Part shown: piece after piece, positions 1-12,497 of the stretch | Layout: each line of letters begins with the position of its first letter | Position numbering within the stretch: the first letter of the stretch is position 1 | Source of the DNA: Actinocatenispora comari | GTDB taxonomy: Bacteria > Actinomycetota > Actinomycetes > Mycobacteriales > Micromonosporaceae | Length of the DNA stretch: 64,000 nucleotides | Direction of reading: 5' to 3' | NCBI RefSeq assembly: GCF_017312725.1 | Contig: NZ_BOPO01000024.1 | Location: 60,116 to 124,115, forward strand | Translations under genes and position numbers: made by a program | The notes under the pieces: model-generated | Databases searched by the model: none | What the model was told of the DNA's origin: nothing | The model's input: only the letters and a program-made list of their open reading frames with translations

Positions 1-408
1 CGGCGCGATCTCGTACTTGATCGCCGCCCGCAGCTTGGCGTTGACGACCGCGTCGTCCTCGCCGTGCAGCTCCCGCCGCTCCGAATGCCCGACCAGCACG
101 TACGAGCAGCCGAGCTTGGCGAGCATCGCGCCGGAGATGTCCCCGGTGTAGGCACCCGAGTCGTACGGCGAGAGGTCCTGCGCGCCGTAGCCGAGCAGCA
201 GCTTGTCGCCGGCCACCAGGGTCTGCACGCTGCGGATGTCGGTGAACGGCGGCAGCACCACCGTCTCCACCGCCGACAGCTGCTTCTCGGTCAGCGAGAA
301 CGCGAGCTTCTGGGTCAGCGCGATGGCCTCGAGATGGTTGAGGTTCATCTTCCAGTTGCCCGCCATCAGCGGCCGGCGGCCCGGCACCGCCTCGGACTTC
401 TTCGCCAT
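1..408 (-). CDS. tpiA: Triosephosphate isomerase (partial, 3' end beyond window)
   Basis: Interconverts dihydroxyacetone phosphate and glyceraldehyde 3-phosphate in cytosolic glycolysis. The first 136 codons are visible; the rest of the roughly 255-residue protein lies left of the window. The substrate-binding loop GNWKMN places Asn18 and Lys20, and VGHSERR places the electrophilic His108. The catalytic glutamate is not reached. The ATG start lies 4 bp after the pgk stop, so it is the third gene of a gap-pgk-tpiA operon and is probably translated from the same mRNA. The assignment is secure; only completeness is unknown. Confidence 0.97.
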   Translation of the reverse strand, partial: MAKKSEAVPGRRPLMAGNWKMNLNHLEAIALTQKLAFSLTEKQLSAVETVVLPPFTDIRSVQTLVAGDKLLLGYGAQDLSPYDSGAYTGDISGAMLAKLGCSYVLVGHSERRELHGEDDAVVNAKLRAAIKYEIAP

Positions 409-412
409 CGGT

Positions 413-1609
413 TCAGGCCTCCAACGCCGCGACACCGGGCAGGGTCTTGCCCTCCAGATACTCCAGCGAGGCGCCGCCACCGGTGGAGATGTGCGAGAAG
501 CTCGCCTCGTCCACGCCCAGCGCGCGCACCGCGGCGGCCGAGTCGCCGCCACCGACCACGCTGAACCCGGCACCGGCCACCGCCTCGGCGACCGCCTTCG
601 TGCCGGCCGCGAACGGCTCGTACTCGAAGACGCCCATCGGGCCGTTCCAAAACACGGTGGCCGCGTCGGCCAGCTTCGCCGCGAACGCCCGCGTGGTCTC
701 CGGCCCGATGTCGAGCCCCTTGTCGCCGGCGCCGATCGCGTCGACCCCGACCACCCGGGTGGCCGCGGTCGCCGACAACTCGCCCGCCACCACCACGTCG
801 GTGGGCAGCACGATCTTGGCGCCCGCCTCGGCCAGCAGCTGCTTGCAGGTGTCGATCTGGTCGGCCTCCAGCAGCGAGTCGCCGACCCCGTGCCCCTGCG
901 CGGCCAGCAGGGTGAAGCACATCCCGCCGCCGATCAGCAGCGCGTCGACCTTGGGCAGCAGGTTGTTGATCACGCCGAGCTTGTCGGAGACCTTCGCCCC
1001 GCCCAGCACCACCACGTACGGCCGCTTCGGGTCACTGGTCAGCGTGGACAGCGTGTCCAGCTCGCGCACCACCAGCCCACCGGCGAAGTGCGGCAGCAGC
1101 TTCGGCACGTCGTACACGCTGGCGTGCTTGCGGTGCACCGCACCGAACGCGTCGTCCACGTACGCCTCGCCGTAGCGGGCGAGCTTCGCCGCGAACTCGC
1201 CGCGCTGCGCGTCGTCCTTGCTGGTCTCCCCGGCGTTGAAGCGCAGGTTCTCCAGCAGCGCGACCTCGCCGGCGGCGAGCGAGGCGGTGACCGTGTCGGC
1301 CGACTCCCCCACCGTGTCGGTCGCGAACGCCACCGGCGCCCCCAGCAGCTCGGAGAACCGGGCCGCGACCGGGGCCAGCGAGTACTTCGGGTCCGGGGCG
1401 CCCTTCGGGCGGCCCAGGTGCGAGCAGACCACCACGTGCGCGCCGGCCTCGGCCAGCGCCCGGATCGTCGGCAGCACCGCACGGATCCGGCCGTCGTCGG
1501 TCACCGTGACCGACTCCTCGGTGTGCCGCAGCGGGACGTTCAGGTCGGCGCGCACCAGCACGCGCCGACCGGAGACGCCCTCCGCGAGCAGATCGTCCAG
1601 GGTTCGCAT
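413..1609 (-). CDS. pgk: Phosphoglycerate kinase
   Basis: Transfers phosphate from 1,3-bisphosphoglycerate to ADP in glycolysis. The 398-residue length matches the monomeric bacterial enzyme. Visible hallmarks are the N-terminal VRADLNVP substrate loop, SHLGRPKG, the hinge segment [16 protein letters not shown] and the C-terminal nucleotide region WNGPMGVFE followed by GGGDS. The chosen ATG begins MRTLDDLL, 8 bp after the gap stop; the reading frame extends further upstream, but that extension runs through gap on the same strand in another frame. It is the middle gene of gap-pgk-tpiA. Confidence 0.97.
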   Translation of the reverse strand: MRTLDDLLAEGVSGRRVLVRADLNVPLRHTEESVTVTDDGRIRAVLPTIRALAEAGAHVVVCSHLGRPKGAPDPKYSLAPVAARFSELLGAPVAFATDTVGESADTVTASLAAGEVALLENLRFNAGETSKDDAQRGEFAAKLARYGEAYVDDAFGAVHRKHASVYDVPKLLPHFAGGLVVRELDTLSTLTSDPKRPYVVVLGGAKVSDKLGVINNLLPKVDALLIGGGMCFTLLAAQGHGVGDSLLEADQIDTCKQLLAEAGAKIVLPTDVVVAGELSATAATRVVGVDAIGAGDKGLDIGPETTRAFAAKLADAATVFWNGPMGVFEYEPFAAGTKAVAEAVAGAGFSVVGGGDSAAAVRALGVDEASFSHISTGGGASLEYLEGKTLPGVAALEA

Positions 1610-1617
1610 GAACGTCC

Positions 1618-2850
<1,233 letters not shown>

Positions 2851-2913
2851 CTACGGCCAGCAGACACCGACCCGGGCGCAGCCGAACCCCGAACCGCGAA
2901 CCGGTGACGCTGC

Positions 2914-3912
2914 TCATGCCTCGCTGGCGAGCATCTCCGCGGTCACCGCCGACTCGGTGTCCGGAATCGACCGGTCGTGCGCCTGCTTGTCCGCCAACGC
3001 CAGCAGCCGCCGGATGCGTCCCGCTATCGCGTCCTTGGTCAGCGGCGGGTTGGCGAGCGCACCCAGCTCCTCCAGCGACGCCTGCCGGTGCTCCAACCGG
3101 AGCCGGCCGGCGACCACCAGGTGGTCCGGCGCCTCCGCGCCGAGGATCTCCAGCGCCCGGGTGACCCGCGCCGCGGCCGCCACCGCGGCCCGTGCCGACC
3201 GGCGCAGGTTCGCGTCGTCGAAGTTGGCCAGCCGGTTCGCGGTGGCCCGCACCTCTCGGCGGACCCGGCGCTCCTCCCACGCCAGCACGCTGGCGTGCGC
3301 GCCGAGCCGGGTCAGCATCGCGCCGATCGCGTCGCCGTCCTTGACCACCACCCGGTCGATGCCGCGCACCTCCCGGGCCTTGGCCATGATGCCGATCCGC
3401 CGGGCCGCGCCGACCAGCGCCAGCGCCGCCTCCGGCCCCGGGCAGCTGACCTCCAGCGAGCAGGACCGGCCCGGCTCGGTCAGCGAACCGTGCGCGAGGA
3501 ACGCGCCCCGCCACGCCGCGACCGCGCAGCACACGCTCGCCGACACCACGTGCGGCGGCAGCCCGCGCGCCGGCCGGCCACGCAGGTCCAGCAGACCCGT
3601 CTGGCGGGCCAGCGCCTCGCCGTCCCGGACCACCCGGACGATGTAGTGGCTTGCCTTGCGCAGCCCACCGGACGCGAGCACGTGGATCTCGCTCGGATAG
3701 CCGTACACCTCGGCGATCTCGCGGCGCAGCCGGCGCGCCGCGGCGCCGGTGTCCAGCTCCGCCTCGACCACCACGTGGCCACCCATGATGTGCAGGCCGT
3801 CGGCGAAGCGCAGCATCGCCGCCATCTCCGCCTTCCGACAGCACGGCTTGGTGACATCGACCCGGCTCAGCTCGTCCTTCACGGCCCCCGTCATGGCCAT
3901 CGTGTCGCTCAC
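2914..3912 (-). CDS. whiA: WhiA sporulation/cell-division regulator
   Basis: DNA-binding regulator that in Streptomyces acts with WhiB to switch on division genes at the onset of sporulation. The 332-residue protein has the typical start AVKDELSRV, the [16 protein letters not shown] segment of the LAGLIDADG-derived N-terminal domain (catalytic acids lost in this family), and a C-terminal helix-turn-helix (about residues 260-320). The GTG start overlaps the yvcK stop (GTGA), implying coupled translation. An ATG four codons downstream (3900) would give MAMTGAV, the start usual in relatives, so the true start is one of these two. Last gene of uvrC-rapZ-yvcK-whiA. Confidence 0.96.
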   Translation of the reverse strand: MSDTMAMTGAVKDELSRVDVTKPCCRKAEMAAMLRFADGLHIMGGHVVVEAELDTGAAARRLRREIAEVYGYPSEIHVLASGGLRKASHYIVRVVRDGEALARQTGLLDLRGRPARGLPPHVVSASVCCAVAAWRGAFLAHGSLTEPGRSCSLEVSCPGPEAALALVGAARRIGIMAKAREVRGIDRVVVKDGDAIGAMLTRLGAHASVLAWEERRVRREVRATANRLANFDDANLRRSARAAVAAAARVTRALEILGAEAPDHLVVAGRLRLEHRQASLEELGALANPPLTKDAIAGRIRRLLALADKQAHDRSIPDTESAVTAEMLASEA

Positions 3913-4931
3913 CTCACGTCCACTCGGTCCACCTGGGAACCGAGGATCGGCTTGTTCGAACCGAGAATGCCCTCGAGTGCCGCGGCCAGCGCGGCCGGAT
4001 CGTGGCGCGGCGCACCGTCGGCGGCGGCCACTCGCGCCGTGACCAACCGGGCACCCAGTGATTCTGCCGCAACCCCCAACGGCGCCTGCTCCCCCATCGC
4101 CCGTACGTCGGCCAGCACCACGTCGGCCCGCAGTTGCGGCAGGTAGCGGGTCAGCTCTGCCAGGTGGTCGGCGGCCGACAACCCGCTGGTCTCCGACTCG
4201 GTCGCGAGATTCAGCGTCACCAGCCGCCGGGCCGGACTCGCCACGATCGCCGACCGCAGCTCCGGCACCAGCAGGTGCGGGATCACGCTGGTGTACCAGG
4301 AGCCCGGACCGAGCAGCAGCCAGTCGGCGGCGCCGATCGCCGCCACCGCCTCGGCGCAGGCAGCCGGCGAACCCGGCACCAGCCGTACCTCCCGGACCGC
4401 TCCGGTGCTCACCGCGAGCTCGTGCTGTCCCCGTACGGTCACGGTCCGGTCCGGGTGGGCCGGGTCGGCGCCGCGCACGCTCGCCTCGATCGACAGCGGG
4501 GTGCGCGACATCGGCAGTACCCGGCCGGTCGCGCGGACCAGCTCCGCGGCGTGATCCAGCGCCGCCACGGGATCGTCGAACACCTCGAACAGCCCGAGCA
4601 GCAGCAGGTTGCCCACCGCGTGCCCGGCCAGCTCGTCGTCGCCGGCGAAGCGGTGCTGCATCAGCCGCGCGTTGGTCGCGCTGGTGTCGTCGTCGGCGGC
4701 CAGCGCGGCCAGCGCCTGCCGCAGGTCGCCGGGCGGCAGGATCGGGCGGGACCGGCGCAGCCGGCCGCTCGAGCCGCCGTTGTCGGCGACCGTCACCACC
4801 GCGGTCGGCGCGCAGCCCAGCCGGCGCAGCGCCCGCAGCGTGGCGGACAGGCCGTGCCCGCCGCCGAACGCCACCACATTGCCGATCGACGGCTGCCGCT
4901 GCTCGGCGATGGCGTGCTCCGCCGCCGTCAT
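3909..4931 (-). CDS. yvcK: YvcK/CofD-like gluconeogenesis and morphology factor
   Basis: Protein of the YvcK family (CofD fold), which binds UDP-sugars and is needed for carbon-source-dependent growth and wall synthesis; its biochemical activity is unsettled. The 340 residues include the phosphate-binding [15 protein letters not shown] near residue 20, [23 protein letters not shown] and [19 protein letters not shown], all family hallmarks. The ATG overlaps the rapZ stop as ATGA. The reading frame is open far upstream, but that part is a shadow of rapZ. Conserved order with rapZ and whiA supports the call. Confidence 0.95.
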   Translation of the reverse strand: MTAAEHAIAEQRQPSIGNVVAFGGGHGLSATLRALRRLGCAPTAVVTVADNGGSSGRLRRSRPILPPGDLRQALAALAADDDTSATNARLMQHRFAGDDELAGHAVGNLLLLGLFEVFDDPVAALDHAAELVRATGRVLPMSRTPLSIEASVRGADPAHPDRTVTVRGQHELAVSTGAVREVRLVPGSPAACAEAVAAIGAADWLLLGPGSWYTSVIPHLLVPELRSAIVASPARRLVTLNLATESETSGLSAADHLAELTRYLPQLRADVVLADVRAMGEQAPLGVAAESLGARLVTARVAAADGAPRHDPAALAAALEGILGSNKPILGSQVDRVDVR

Positions 4932-5866
4932 TCGCGCCCCAGATCGCGATGCTGGGCGTGCGCGGCCAGACCGGCGTCGCGCAGCCGGCCGGCCAACGCC
5001 TCGCCGATCGCGACGCTGCGGTGCTTGCCGCCGGTGCACCCCACCGCGACCGTCAGGTACCGCTTGCCCTCCCGCTCGAAGCCACCGGCGGACGCCTCGA
5101 TCAGGTCGGCGTACCCGGAGACGAAGGTCTGCGCGCCGGGCTGACCCAACACGTACGCGCTGACGTCGGGCTGCAGGCCGGTGTGGTCGCGCAGCTCCGG
5201 CACCCAGAACGGGTTGGGCAGGAACCGCGCGTCGACCACGAAGTCGGCGTCCGGCGGCAGGCCGTACTTGAAGCCGAACGACAGCACGGTGATCCGCAGG
5301 GTGCGCACGTCCGGGGTGCCGAACAGCTCCTCGACCCGGGCCCGCAGCTGGTTGACGTTGAGCTGGCTGGTGTCGATGAGCACGTCGGACTCGGCCCGGG
5401 CGCCGGCGAGCAGCGCGCGCTCGGCGGCGATCCCGTCCGCCAGCCGGCCGTCGCCCTGCAACGGGTGCGACCGCCGGACCGACTCGAACCGGCGGATCAG
5501 CACCTCGTCGTCGGCGTCCACGAACACCACGTGCGGCCGGAACCCGCGCTCGCGCAACGCCCGGACCGCGCCGGCCAGGTCGGTGGAGAACGCGCGGCTG
5601 CGCACGTCCAGCACCATCGCGGTGCGCCGGGTCGCGCCGCCCGAGCGGTACGCCAGCTCGGCCATGGTGACCATCAACGCCTGCGGCAGGTTGTCGACCA
5701 CGTAGTAGCCGACGTTCTCCAGTGCCCGGGCGACCGTGGACCGGCCGCCGCCGGAGACGCCGGTGACGATCACCAGCTCCATCTCGGCGTGCCGCGGACC
5801 GTCCCGTTCGCCGTCGCCGGTCGCGCCGTCGGCGCGGTCGGCCGTCACGGCCTGCTGGTTGTTCAC
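4928..5866 (-). CDS. rapZ: RNase adapter RapZ / P-loop nucleotide-binding protein
   Basis: P-loop ATPase of the RapZ (YvcJ) family. In E. coli it guides RNase E to GlmZ; in actinobacteria the partner is unknown. The 312-residue protein has a low-complexity 28-residue N-terminus, then Walker A GVSGGGRS at residues 36-43 (Arg where most P-loops have Lys, common in actinobacterial members), the [14 protein letters not shown] segment, and the C-terminal [12 protein letters not shown] motif typical of the family. GTG start overlaps the uvrC stop (GTGA). Confidence 0.94.
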   Translation of the reverse strand: MNNQQAVTADRADGATGDGERDGPRHAEMELVIVTGVSGGGRSTVARALENVGYYVVDNLPQALMVTMAELAYRSGGATRRTAMVLDVRSRAFSTDLAGAVRALRERGFRPHVVFVDADDEVLIRRFESVRRSHPLQGDGRLADGIAAERALLAGARAESDVLIDTSQLNVNQLRARVEELFGTPDVRTLRITVLSFGFKYGLPPDADFVVDARFLPNPFWVPELRDHTGLQPDVSAYVLGQPGAQTFVSGYADLIEASAGGFEREGKRYLTVAVGCTGGKHRSVAIGEALAGRLRDAGLAAHAQHRDLGRE

Positions 5867-8052
5867 TCGCCCCCCTCGTGACCGGCCTGCCGGTCACCGG
5901 TCCGGTCGGCATCGCCGACCACTCCCCCGTCCGCCGGTGCGGCCGCCACCCCGGAGGCTACGTCGCCGGTACCCGGATCGGGGCCGGTGTCGACGCCGTG
6001 TCCGACGGTCGTGTCGTGCACCGGCGCCCCGTCCGGCGATGCCGCCCCGTTCGGTGCCGCCGCGTCGTCCGGGTGCAGGGCGTGGAAGACCAGCGCCGCG
6101 GTGCGCGGACCGATGCCGGACACCTCCGCGATCTCCTCCACCCGCGCCGAACGCAGCCGCTTCACCGAACCGAACTGGCGCAGCAGCGCCTTGCGCCGCA
6201 CCTCGCCCAACCCCGGCACGTCGTCCAGCGCCGAGGTCGTCATCCGCTTCGAACGACGCTGCCGGTGGTAGGTGATGGCGAACCGGTGCGCCTCGTCCCG
6301 GACCCGCTGCAGCAGGTAGAGGCCCTCGCTGGTGCGCGGCAGGATCACCGGGTACTCGTCGACGGTGCTCGGCAGCCACACCTCCTCCAGCCGCTTGGCG
6401 AGGCCGCACACGGCCACGTCGTCGATGCCCAGCTCGGCGAGCACCCCGGCCGCGGCGTCCGCCTGCGGCTGCGCACCGTCCACCACCACCAGCTGCGGCG
6501 GGTACGCGAAGCGGCGGGGCCGACCGGTCGTCGGGTCGATGCCCGGCAGCGGCCCGGCCACCGCGTCACCGGTACTCGCGTCCTCGGAGGCCTCGTCGCC
6601 GACGTCGTCACCGCCGATCGGGTCACCCGACTGCGCCCGCGCCTCCAGGTAGCGGGAGAACCGGCGACGCAGGATCTCCGCCATCGCCGACACGTCGTCG
6701 GTACCGGTGCCGTCCGGGTTGCCGCGCACCGCGAACCGGCGGTACTCGCTCTTGCGGGCCAGGCCGTCCTCGAACACCACCATGCTCGCCACCACGTCGG
6801 TGCCCTGGATGTGCGAGATGTCGTAGCACTCGATCCGCAGCGGCGCGGTGTCCATGCCCAGCGCGTCGGCGATCTCCTGCAGCGCCTTGCTGCGCGCGGT
6901 CAGGTCGCTGGACCGGCGCAGCTTGTGCTGCGCGAGCGACTGACCCGCGTTGCGCTCGACCGTCTCGTACAGGGCGCGCTTGTCGCCGCGTTGCGGCACC
7001 CGCAGCCGCACCCGCGACCCGCGCCGCTCGGACAGCCACTCGGCCAGCGTGTCGGCGTCCGCGGGCAGCTCCGGCACCAGCACCTCGCGCGGGATGTTCG
7101 CCGACTCCGGCGAGTCGGTCGCGCCGTACACCTGGGTGCAGAACTGCTCGACCAGCTCGGCGGTGCTCAGGTCCTCGACCTTCTCCACCACCCAGCCGCG
7201 CTGGCCGCGCACCCGGCCGCCGCGCACGTGGAACACCTGGACCGCGGCCTCCAGCGGATCCTCCGCGAACGCCACCACGTCGGCGTCGGTACCGTCCGGC
7301 AGCACCACCGCCTGCTTCTCCACCGCGCGGCGCAGCGCCGCCAGGTCGTCCCGGATCCGCGCCGCCCGCTCGAACTCCAGCTCCTCGGACGCCGCGGCCA
7401 TCTCGCGCTGCAGCCGCCGGTCCATCTTGTCGGTGTGCCCGGCCATGAAGTCGCAGAAGTCGTCGACGATGGCCCGGTGCTCCTCGGCGCTGACCCGGCC
7501 GACGCACGGCGCGGAGCACTTGCCGATGTAGCCCAGCAGGCACGGCCGGCCGATCTGCCCGGACCGCTTGAACACCCCGGCCGAGCAGGTGCGCGCCGGG
7601 AAAACCCGCAGCAGCAGGTCGAGCGTCTCGCGGATCGCCCAGGCGTGTGAGTACGGCCCGAAGTAGCGCACCCCCTTGCGCTTGGCGCCGCGCATCACCT
7701 GCAGCCGCGGGTACTCCTCGTCGAGGGTGACCGCCAGGTAGGGGTAGCTCTTGTCGTCGCGGTACTTGACGTTGAACCGCGGGTCGAACTCCTTGATCCA
7801 GTTGTACTCCAGCTGCAGCGCCTCGACCTCGCTGGACACCACCGTCCAGTCGACCCGAGCCGCCGTGGTGACCATCTGGAACGTGCGCGGGTGCAGCCCG
7901 GCCGGATCGGCGAAGTACGAATTGAGCCGGTTGCGCAGGCTCTTCGCCTTGCCGACATAGATCACCCGACCGCTCGGGTCACGAAACCGGTACACCCCGG
8001 GCGCATCGGGAATCGTGCCCGGCGCTGGGCGGTAGCTCGACGGATCCGGCAC
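5863..8052 (-). CDS. uvrC: Excinuclease ABC subunit C
   Basis: Makes the dual incisions in UvrABC nucleotide excision repair. The 729 residues run: GIY-YIG nuclease ([11 protein letters not shown]... [14 protein letters not shown], about 15-95), a UvrB-binding UVR motif near residue 210, a C-terminal RNase H-like nuclease half ([19 protein letters not shown]), helix-hairpin-helix repeats ([23 protein letters not shown]) and a 70-residue Asp/Gly/Ala-rich tail of no known role. The GTG start lies exactly 6 nt after a TAGGCT -10 element (8059-8064), so the mRNA is probably leaderless. First gene of uvrC-rapZ-yvcK-whiA. Confidence 0.97.
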   Translation of the reverse strand: MPDPSSYRPAPGTIPDAPGVYRFRDPSGRVIYVGKAKSLRNRLNSYFADPAGLHPRTFQMVTTAARVDWTVVSSEVEALQLEYNWIKEFDPRFNVKYRDDKSYPYLAVTLDEEYPRLQVMRGAKRKGVRYFGPYSHAWAIRETLDLLLRVFPARTCSAGVFKRSGQIGRPCLLGYIGKCSAPCVGRVSAEEHRAIVDDFCDFMAGHTDKMDRRLQREMAAASEELEFERAARIRDDLAALRRAVEKQAVVLPDGTDADVVAFAEDPLEAAVQVFHVRGGRVRGQRGWVVEKVEDLSTAELVEQFCTQVYGATDSPESANIPREVLVPELPADADTLAEWLSERRGSRVRLRVPQRGDKRALYETVERNAGQSLAQHKLRRSSDLTARSKALQEIADALGMDTAPLRIECYDISHIQGTDVVASMVVFEDGLARKSEYRRFAVRGNPDGTGTDDVSAMAEILRRRFSRYLEARAQSGDPIGGDDVGDEASEDASTGDAVAGPLPGIDPTTGRPRRFAYPPQLVVVDGAQPQADAAAGVLAELGIDDVAVCGLAKRLEEVWLPSTVDEYPVILPRTSEGLYLLQRVRDEAHRFAITYHRQRRSKRMTTSALDDVPGLGEVRRKALLRQFGSVKRLRSARVEEIAEVSGIGPRTAALVFHALHPDDAAAPNGAASPDGAPVHDTTVGHGVDTGPDPGTGDVASGVAAAPADGGVVGDADRTGDRQAGHEGGE

Positions 8053-8196
8053 CTGCCAAGCCTATCCATCGGTGCCGACAGCCCCACAGCTGCACGCCGC
8101 CGTCCGGTACCGCGGCCAGCGTTGTCCGGGCTGGTTAGGGTCGGGGACGGCAGCCCGGCGAGTACGGGTCCCGGGCGAGGCGGGTGAGGAGCAGCG

Positions 8197-9099
8197 GTGA
8201 GCATGCCACCGGCCGGGCCCACGCCGCCCGGGTACGACCCGACCGGCGCGGCGCCGCCCCCGTCGATGCCCGACCCCGCGGCCTCCGGCGCGCCGTCTGA
8301 CCCGGTCGCCGCGTGGCAACCCGACCCGCCCGCCGCCGACCCGACGCCGGCCGACCCGGTACCGGGTGGCTGGACGTCGGGCGGATCGCCGCCAGGCACG
8401 GCGCCGGAGGCAGCGGCGCCGGGTGCGAATCCGTACGCGTCCCGGGCCCGGTGGGCCGACGGCCGGGTCACCGAGGGCGGCACCCCGCCGCCGGCCTGGC
8501 GGCGACCGGAGCGGATCCGGCGCCGCCGGTGGCCGGTTCTCGTCGGCGTCGCGGCCACCTGCGTGCTGTTCCTGCTGGCCGGTGTGGTGGTGGTCGGCCT
8601 GCTCTGGACCCGGGCCGCGACACCGGATGCGACCGGCGGCGACGTCGACCACGGTCCGCTGCGGCAGTCGAACTACCACGACTGGCACTTCACGCTCGAC
8701 GACGTGAAGCTCGACGCCACCAAGACCGGCGGCCGCGACCTGCACAGCTGCACGCCGGTCGAGCACGACCGGGCGCTCACCGCACAGGGCTGTCGGTCGG
8801 GCATCGAGCTGGACTACCGCACCGCCGGCGACCGGATCCGGCTGGAGCAGTTCGTGCTGGTGTTCGACACCGCCGCGCACGCCAGGAGGACGGGCCGCGA
8901 GCTGACCGGCGACCAGCTCCAGCTCCGCCGGTCGAAGCTGCACCCGCACGCCGAGGGCACCATGGTGCGGCAGTCCACCGGGCAGTACCTGGTGATCACC
9001 GTCGGGACCGCGGCGAACGGCGCGGACGACGATCGGCGGGACACGTTCGTGCACTACGCGAACGCCGACATGGCGGCCGCGATGATCTGGCGCGACTGA
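8197..9099 (+). CDS. Proline-rich single-pass membrane protein, unknown function
   Basis: I do not recognise a family. The 300 residues show a Pro/Ala/Gly-rich, probably disordered cytoplasmic N-terminus (1-100), a basic stop RRPERIRRRR, one transmembrane helix (about 113-137) and an extracytoplasmic domain of about 160 residues with two cysteines (HSCTP and QGCRS) that could form a disulfide. The topology suggests a surface sensor or protein-protein anchor. GTG start with an excellent GGTGAGGAG ribosome site 6 nt upstream; a TAGGGT -10 element lies at 8136-8141, divergent to uvrC. Codon bias is typical of the genome, so it is a real gene. Confidence 0.85.
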   Translation: MSMPPAGPTPPGYDPTGAAPPPSMPDPAASGAPSDPVAAWQPDPPAADPTPADPVPGGWTSGGSPPGTAPEAAAPGANPYASRARWADGRVTEGGTPPPAWRRPERIRRRRWPVLVGVAATCVLFLLAGVVVVGLLWTRAATPDATGGDVDHGPLRQSNYHDWHFTLDDVKLDATKTGGRDLHSCTPVEHDRALTAQGCRSGIELDYRTAGDRIRLEQFVLVFDTAAHARRTGRELTGDQLQLRRSKLHPHAEGTMVRQSTGQYLVITVGTAANGADDDRRDTFVHYANADMAAAMIWRD

Positions 9100-9106
9100 C
9101 CGCGGC

Positions 9107-9140
9107 GCTGACCGGCGCGATCCCGACCGGGCCGGTCAGC
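9107..9140. terminator. Inverted repeat between convergent genes
   Basis: A 10-bp perfect inverted repeat (GCTGACCGGC / GCCGGTCAGC) with a 14-nt loop lies between the plus-strand membrane gene and uvrA and overlaps the uvrA stop. It could terminate both transcripts; there is no T-run, as is common in high-GC actinobacteria. Confidence 0.5.
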
Positions 9141-12100
9141 GACTCTTCGTCGTCGACTTCGCCCGGGCGCCGCGGCTCGTTCCGGCCGTCTTCGCCGCCC
9201 CGGTCTTCGCTTCGGACTTCGCCGTGGCCGACTTCGCCCCGGACTTCGCCGTCGCCGACTTCGCCCCGGACTTCGCCGTCGACGTCGAGCCGTTCGCCGC
9301 GCTCTTGGCCGGTGCCGCCGCGCTCGACTTGACGGTGTTCGACTTCGCGGTGGCTCGGGAGGTGGCCGAACCGGTGCCGGCGCGCCGCGTCGAACCGGCC
9401 GCGACCGTGCGCTTGCCGGCGTCGGCGTGCCCGCCACCGGCCGCGAGGATCGGCTGCAGGAACCGGCCGGTGTGGCTCTGCTCGTCCGCCGCGACCTGCT
9501 CCGGGGTACCGGTCACGAGGACGGTGCCGCCCTTGTTGCCCCCCTCCGGGCCCATGTCGATCAGCCAGTCGGAGGTCTTGATGATGTCGAGGTTGTGCTC
9601 GATCACCACGACCGTGTTGCCCTTGTCGACCAGGCTCTGCAGCACGTGCAGCAGCTTGCGGATGTCCTCGAAGTGCAGCCCGGTGGTCGGCTCGTCCAGC
9701 ACGTAGACGGTGCGCCCGGTGGAGCGCTTCTGCAGCTCGCTGGCGAGCTTGACCCGCTGCGCCTCGCCGCCGGACAGGGTCGGCGCCGGCTGGCCGAGCC
9801 GCACGTACCCGAGGCCGACCTCGACGAGCGTCTTGAGGTGCCGGTGGATCGAGGTGATCGGCTCGAAGAAGCCCGCCGCCTCCTCGATCGGCATGTCGAG
9901 CACCTCGGCGATGGTCTTGCCCTTGTAGTGCACCTCGAGGGTCTCCCGGTTGTACCGGGCGCCGTGGCACACCTCGCAGGGCACGTACACGTCGGGCAGG
10001 AACTGCATCTCGATCCGAATGGTGCCGTCACCGGCGCACGCCTCGCAGCGCCCACCCTTGACGTTGAACGAGAACCGCCCCGGGGTGTACCCGCGGACCT
10101 TCGCCTCGGTGGTCTCGGCGAACAGCTTGCGGATGTTGTCGAACACCCCGGTGTAGGTGGCCGGGTTGGACCGCGGCGTCCGCCCGATCGGCGACTGGTC
10201 GACACCGACCACCTTGTCGACCTTGTCGATGCCGGTGATGCGGGTGTGCCGGCCGGGCACCAGCCGCGCGCCGTTGACCTGGTTGGCCAGCACCGCGTAG
10301 AAGATGTCGTTGATCAGCGTCGACTTGCCGGAGCCGGACACCCCGGTCACCGTCACCAGGCAGCCCAGCGGGATGGTCACGTCGATGTTGCGCAGGTTGT
10401 GCTCGCGGGCGCCCTTGATGACCAGCTCGTGGCCCTTCGTCGGGGGCCGGCGCACCGCCGGCATCTCGATCGCGGTACGCCCGGACAGGTACGCGCCGGT
10501 CAGCGAGTCGGCGTTGGTCAGCAGCCCGGACACCGAACCGGAGTGCACGATGTGGCCGCCGCGCTCACCGGCACCCGGGCCGATGTCGACCACCCAGTCG
10601 GCGGACCGGATGGTGTCCTCGTCGTGCTCCACCACGATCAGCGTGTTGCCCAGGTCGCGCAGCCGGGTCAGCGTCTCGATCAGCCGGTTGTTGTCGCGCT
10701 GGTGCAGCCCGATCGACGGCTCGTCCAGCACGTAGAGCACGCCGACCAGGCCAGAGCCGATCTGCGTGGCCAGCCGGATGCGCTGTGCCTCGCCGCCGGA
10801 CAGCGTCGCGGACGGGCGGTCCAGCGACAGGTAGTCCAGGCCGACGTCGAGCAGGAACCGCAGCCGAGCCTGGATCTCCTTCAGCACCGCCTCGGCGATC
10901 AGCTTCTGCCGCTTGGTGAGGTTCAGCCCACCGATCAGCGCCGCGCACTCGTCGATCGGCAGCGCGCACACCTCGGCGATGTTGTGGCCGGAGATGGTGA
11001 CCGCGAGGATCTCCGGCTTGAGCCGGGTGCCGCCGCAGGCCGGGCACGGGATGTCGCGCATGTATCCCTCGTACCGGTCGCGGCTCCACTCGCTCTCGGT
11101 CTCCGCGCGACGCCGCTCCAGGAACGGGATGACACCCTCGAACGCCGCGTAGTAGGACCGCTGCCGTCCGTACCGGTTGCGGTACTTGACGTGCACCTGC
11201 GCGTCGGAACCGTGCAGCACCGCCTTCTGCGCGCGGGCCGGCAGCTTGCGCCACGGCGCGTCCAGGTCGAAGCCGAGCTGGTCGGCCAGGCCCTGCAGCA
11301 GCCGCTGGAAGTACTCCATGTTGTGGCCGGTGGACCAGGGCTGGATGGCGCCGTCGGCCAGCGACTTCTCCTGGTCGGGCACCACCAGCTCCGGATCGAC
11401 CTCCTTGCGGGTGCCGATGCCGGTGCAGGTGGGGCAGGCGCCGTAGGGGGCGTTGAAGGAGAACGACCGCGGCTCCAGCTCCTCGATGCTGAGCGGGTGG
11501 TCGTTCGGGCAGGCGAAGTGCTCGGAGAAGCGGCGCTCCCGGCCCTCGTCGTCGGCGGGCAGGTCGACGAAGTCGAACACCACCCGGCCCTCGGCGAGCC
11601 CGAGCGCGGTCTCCACCGAGTCGGTCAGCCGCTGCTTGCTGGTCGGTTTGACAGCGAGCCGGTCGACCACCACCTCGATGGTGTGCTTCTCCTGCTTCTT
11701 CAGGGTCGGCGGGTCGGTCAGCTGGTGCACCGAGCCGTCCACCCGGGCCCGCGCGTAGCCCTTGGACTGCAGCTCGGCGAACAGGTCGACGTACTCACCC
11801 TTGCGGCCGCGCACCACCGGCGCGAGCACCTGGAACCGGGTGCCCGCCGGGTAGCCGAGGACGCGGTCGACGATCTGCTGCGGGGTCTGCCGGCTGATCG
11901 CCTCACCGCAGATCGGGCAGTGCGGGGCGCCGATGCGGGCGAACAGCAGCCGCAGGTAGTCGTAGATCTCGGTGATGGTGCCGACCGTCGACCGGGGGTT
12001 GCGCGAGGTGGACTTCTGGTCGATCGACACCGCCGGGGACAACCCCTCGATGAAGTCGACGTCCGGCTTGTCCATCTGGCCGAGGAACTGCCGCGCATAG

Positions 12101-12279
12101 GCCGACAGGCTCTCGACGTACCGCCGCTGCCCCTCCGCGAAGATCGTGTCGAACGCCAGGCTCGACTTGCCCGAACCGGACAGCCCGGTGAACACCACCA
12201 GGGCGTCCCGGGGCAGGTCGAGGCTGACGTCTCGCAGGTTGTGCTCGCGCGCACCGCTGATGATCAGGCGATCGGCCAC
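9136..12279 (-). CDS. uvrA: Excinuclease ABC subunit A with basic C-terminal tail
   Basis: Damage-recognition ATPase of nucleotide excision repair. The 1047-residue protein has both ABC modules: Walker [11 protein letters not shown] near the N-terminus and [10 protein letters not shown] in the second half, two signature LSGGEAQR motifs, and zinc-finger cysteines ([20 protein letters not shown]... CEVCHGARY). The conserved core ends near residue 946; UvrA is usually about 950 residues. The remaining 101 residues are Ala/Lys/Ser/Thr-rich with a repeated SGAKSATAK unit, resembling bacterial histone-H1-like tails. The GTG start at 12279 has GGGAGA just upstream; the open frame continues to 12492, but homology begins at [14 protein letters not shown]. 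The promoter appears about 210 bp upstream. Confidence 0.97.
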   Translation of the reverse strand: MADRLIISGAREHNLRDVSLDLPRDALVVFTGLSGSGKSSLAFDTIFAEGQRRYVESLSAYARQFLGQMDKPDVDFIEGLSPAVSIDQKSTSRNPRSTVGTITEIYDYLRLLFARIGAPHCPICGEAISRQTPQQIVDRVLGYPAGTRFQVLAPVVRGRKGEYVDLFAELQSKGYARARVDGSVHQLTDPPTLKKQEKHTIEVVVDRLAVKPTSKQRLTDSVETALGLAEGRVVFDFVDLPADDEGRERRFSEHFACPNDHPLSIEELEPRSFSFNAPYGACPTCTGIGTRKEVDPELVVPDQEKSLADGAIQPWSTGHNMEYFQRLLQGLADQLGFDLDAPWRKLPARAQKAVLHGSDAQVHVKYRNRYGRQRSYYAAFEGVIPFLERRRAETESEWSRDRYEGYMRDIPCPACGGTRLKPEILAVTISGHNIAEVCALPIDECAALIGGLNLTKRQKLIAEAVLKEIQARLRFLLDVGLDYLSLDRPSATLSGGEAQRIRLATQIGSGLVGVLYVLDEPSIGLHQRDNNRLIETLTRLRDLGNTLIVVEHDEDTIRSADWVVDIGPGAGERGGHIVHSGSVSGLLTNADSLTGAYLSGRTAIEMPAVRRPPTKGHELVIKGAREHNLRNIDVTIPLGCLVTVTGVSGSGKSTLINDIFYAVLANQVNGARLVPGRHTRITGIDKVDKVVGVDQSPIGRTPRSNPATYTGVFDNIRKLFAETTEAKVRGYTPGRFSFNVKGGRCEACAGDGTIRIEMQFLPDVYVPCEVCHGARYNRETLEVHYKGKTIAEVLDMPIEEAAGFFEPITSIHRHLKTLVEVGLGYVRLGQPAPTLSGGEAQRVKLASELQKRSTGRTVYVLDEPTTGLHFEDIRKLLHVLQSLVDKGNTVVVIEHNLDIIKTSDWLIDMGPEGGNKGGTVLVTGTPEQVAADEQSHTGRFLQPILAAGGGHADAGKRTVAAGSTRRAGTGSATSRATAKSNTVKSSAAAPAKSAANGSTSTAKSGAKSATAKSGAKSATAKSEAKTGAAKTAGTSRGARAKSTTKSR
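9218..9280 (-). repeat. 27-bp in-frame direct repeat in uvrA tail
   Basis: A 27-bp unit (9218-9244, 9245-9271 and a partial third copy) encodes the nonapeptide SGAKSATAK twice in the UvrA tail. The two full copies differ at one base (GTGGCC versus GTCGCC), so they are recent or homogenised. Because the unit is a multiple of three, the copy number can change without a frameshift. Confidence 0.85.
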
Positions 12280-12485
12280 TGTCTCCCGCTTCCGCTCTGT
12301 CGGGCCTGCTGCACGGCCCACCCCCACGACATCCGCGCCTCGACCAACGAGACACCGGCGAGAACGGTGTCTCGCCGCGGGTCGGTGTCGGGTCCGCCAC
12401 CCGGCGGCCACCCACCGGAAACACGCCGCCACGCCCCGGCTCTCGAGCCCCGTGGCCGGCGACCGCCCACCGGCGGCAGACGCAC
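12264..12485 (-). CDS. Possible leaderless upstream ORF of uvrA (73 aa)
   Basis: A 73-codon ORF starts with GTG exactly 6 nt after a TAGAGT -10 element (12492-12497), the same spacing seen for the leaderless genes of this window, and its stop lies 16 nt inside uvrA, in another frame. It would be translated from the uvrA mRNA and could couple into uvrA initiation. Against it: about 79% G/C at third positions by my count, below that of neighbouring genes, and an Arg/Gly/Trp-rich sequence without recognisable domains. It may be only an untranslated leader. Confidence 0.3.
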   Translation of the reverse strand: MRLPPVGGRRPRGSRAGAWRRVSGGWPPGGGPDTDPRRDTVLAGVSLVEARMSWGWAVQQARQSGSGRQWPIA

Positions 12486-12491
12486 ACGGCA

Positions 12492-12497
12492 ACTCTA
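12492..12497 (-). promoter_or_regulatory. Putative -10 element for uvrA
   Basis: TAGAGT on the minus strand. It would start transcription about 205 nt upstream of the uvrA GTG. I looked for an actinobacterial SOS box (GAAC-N4-GTTC) nearby and saw none. The 12498-12715 spacer towards rsgA holds no gene I can support. Confidence 0.4.
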
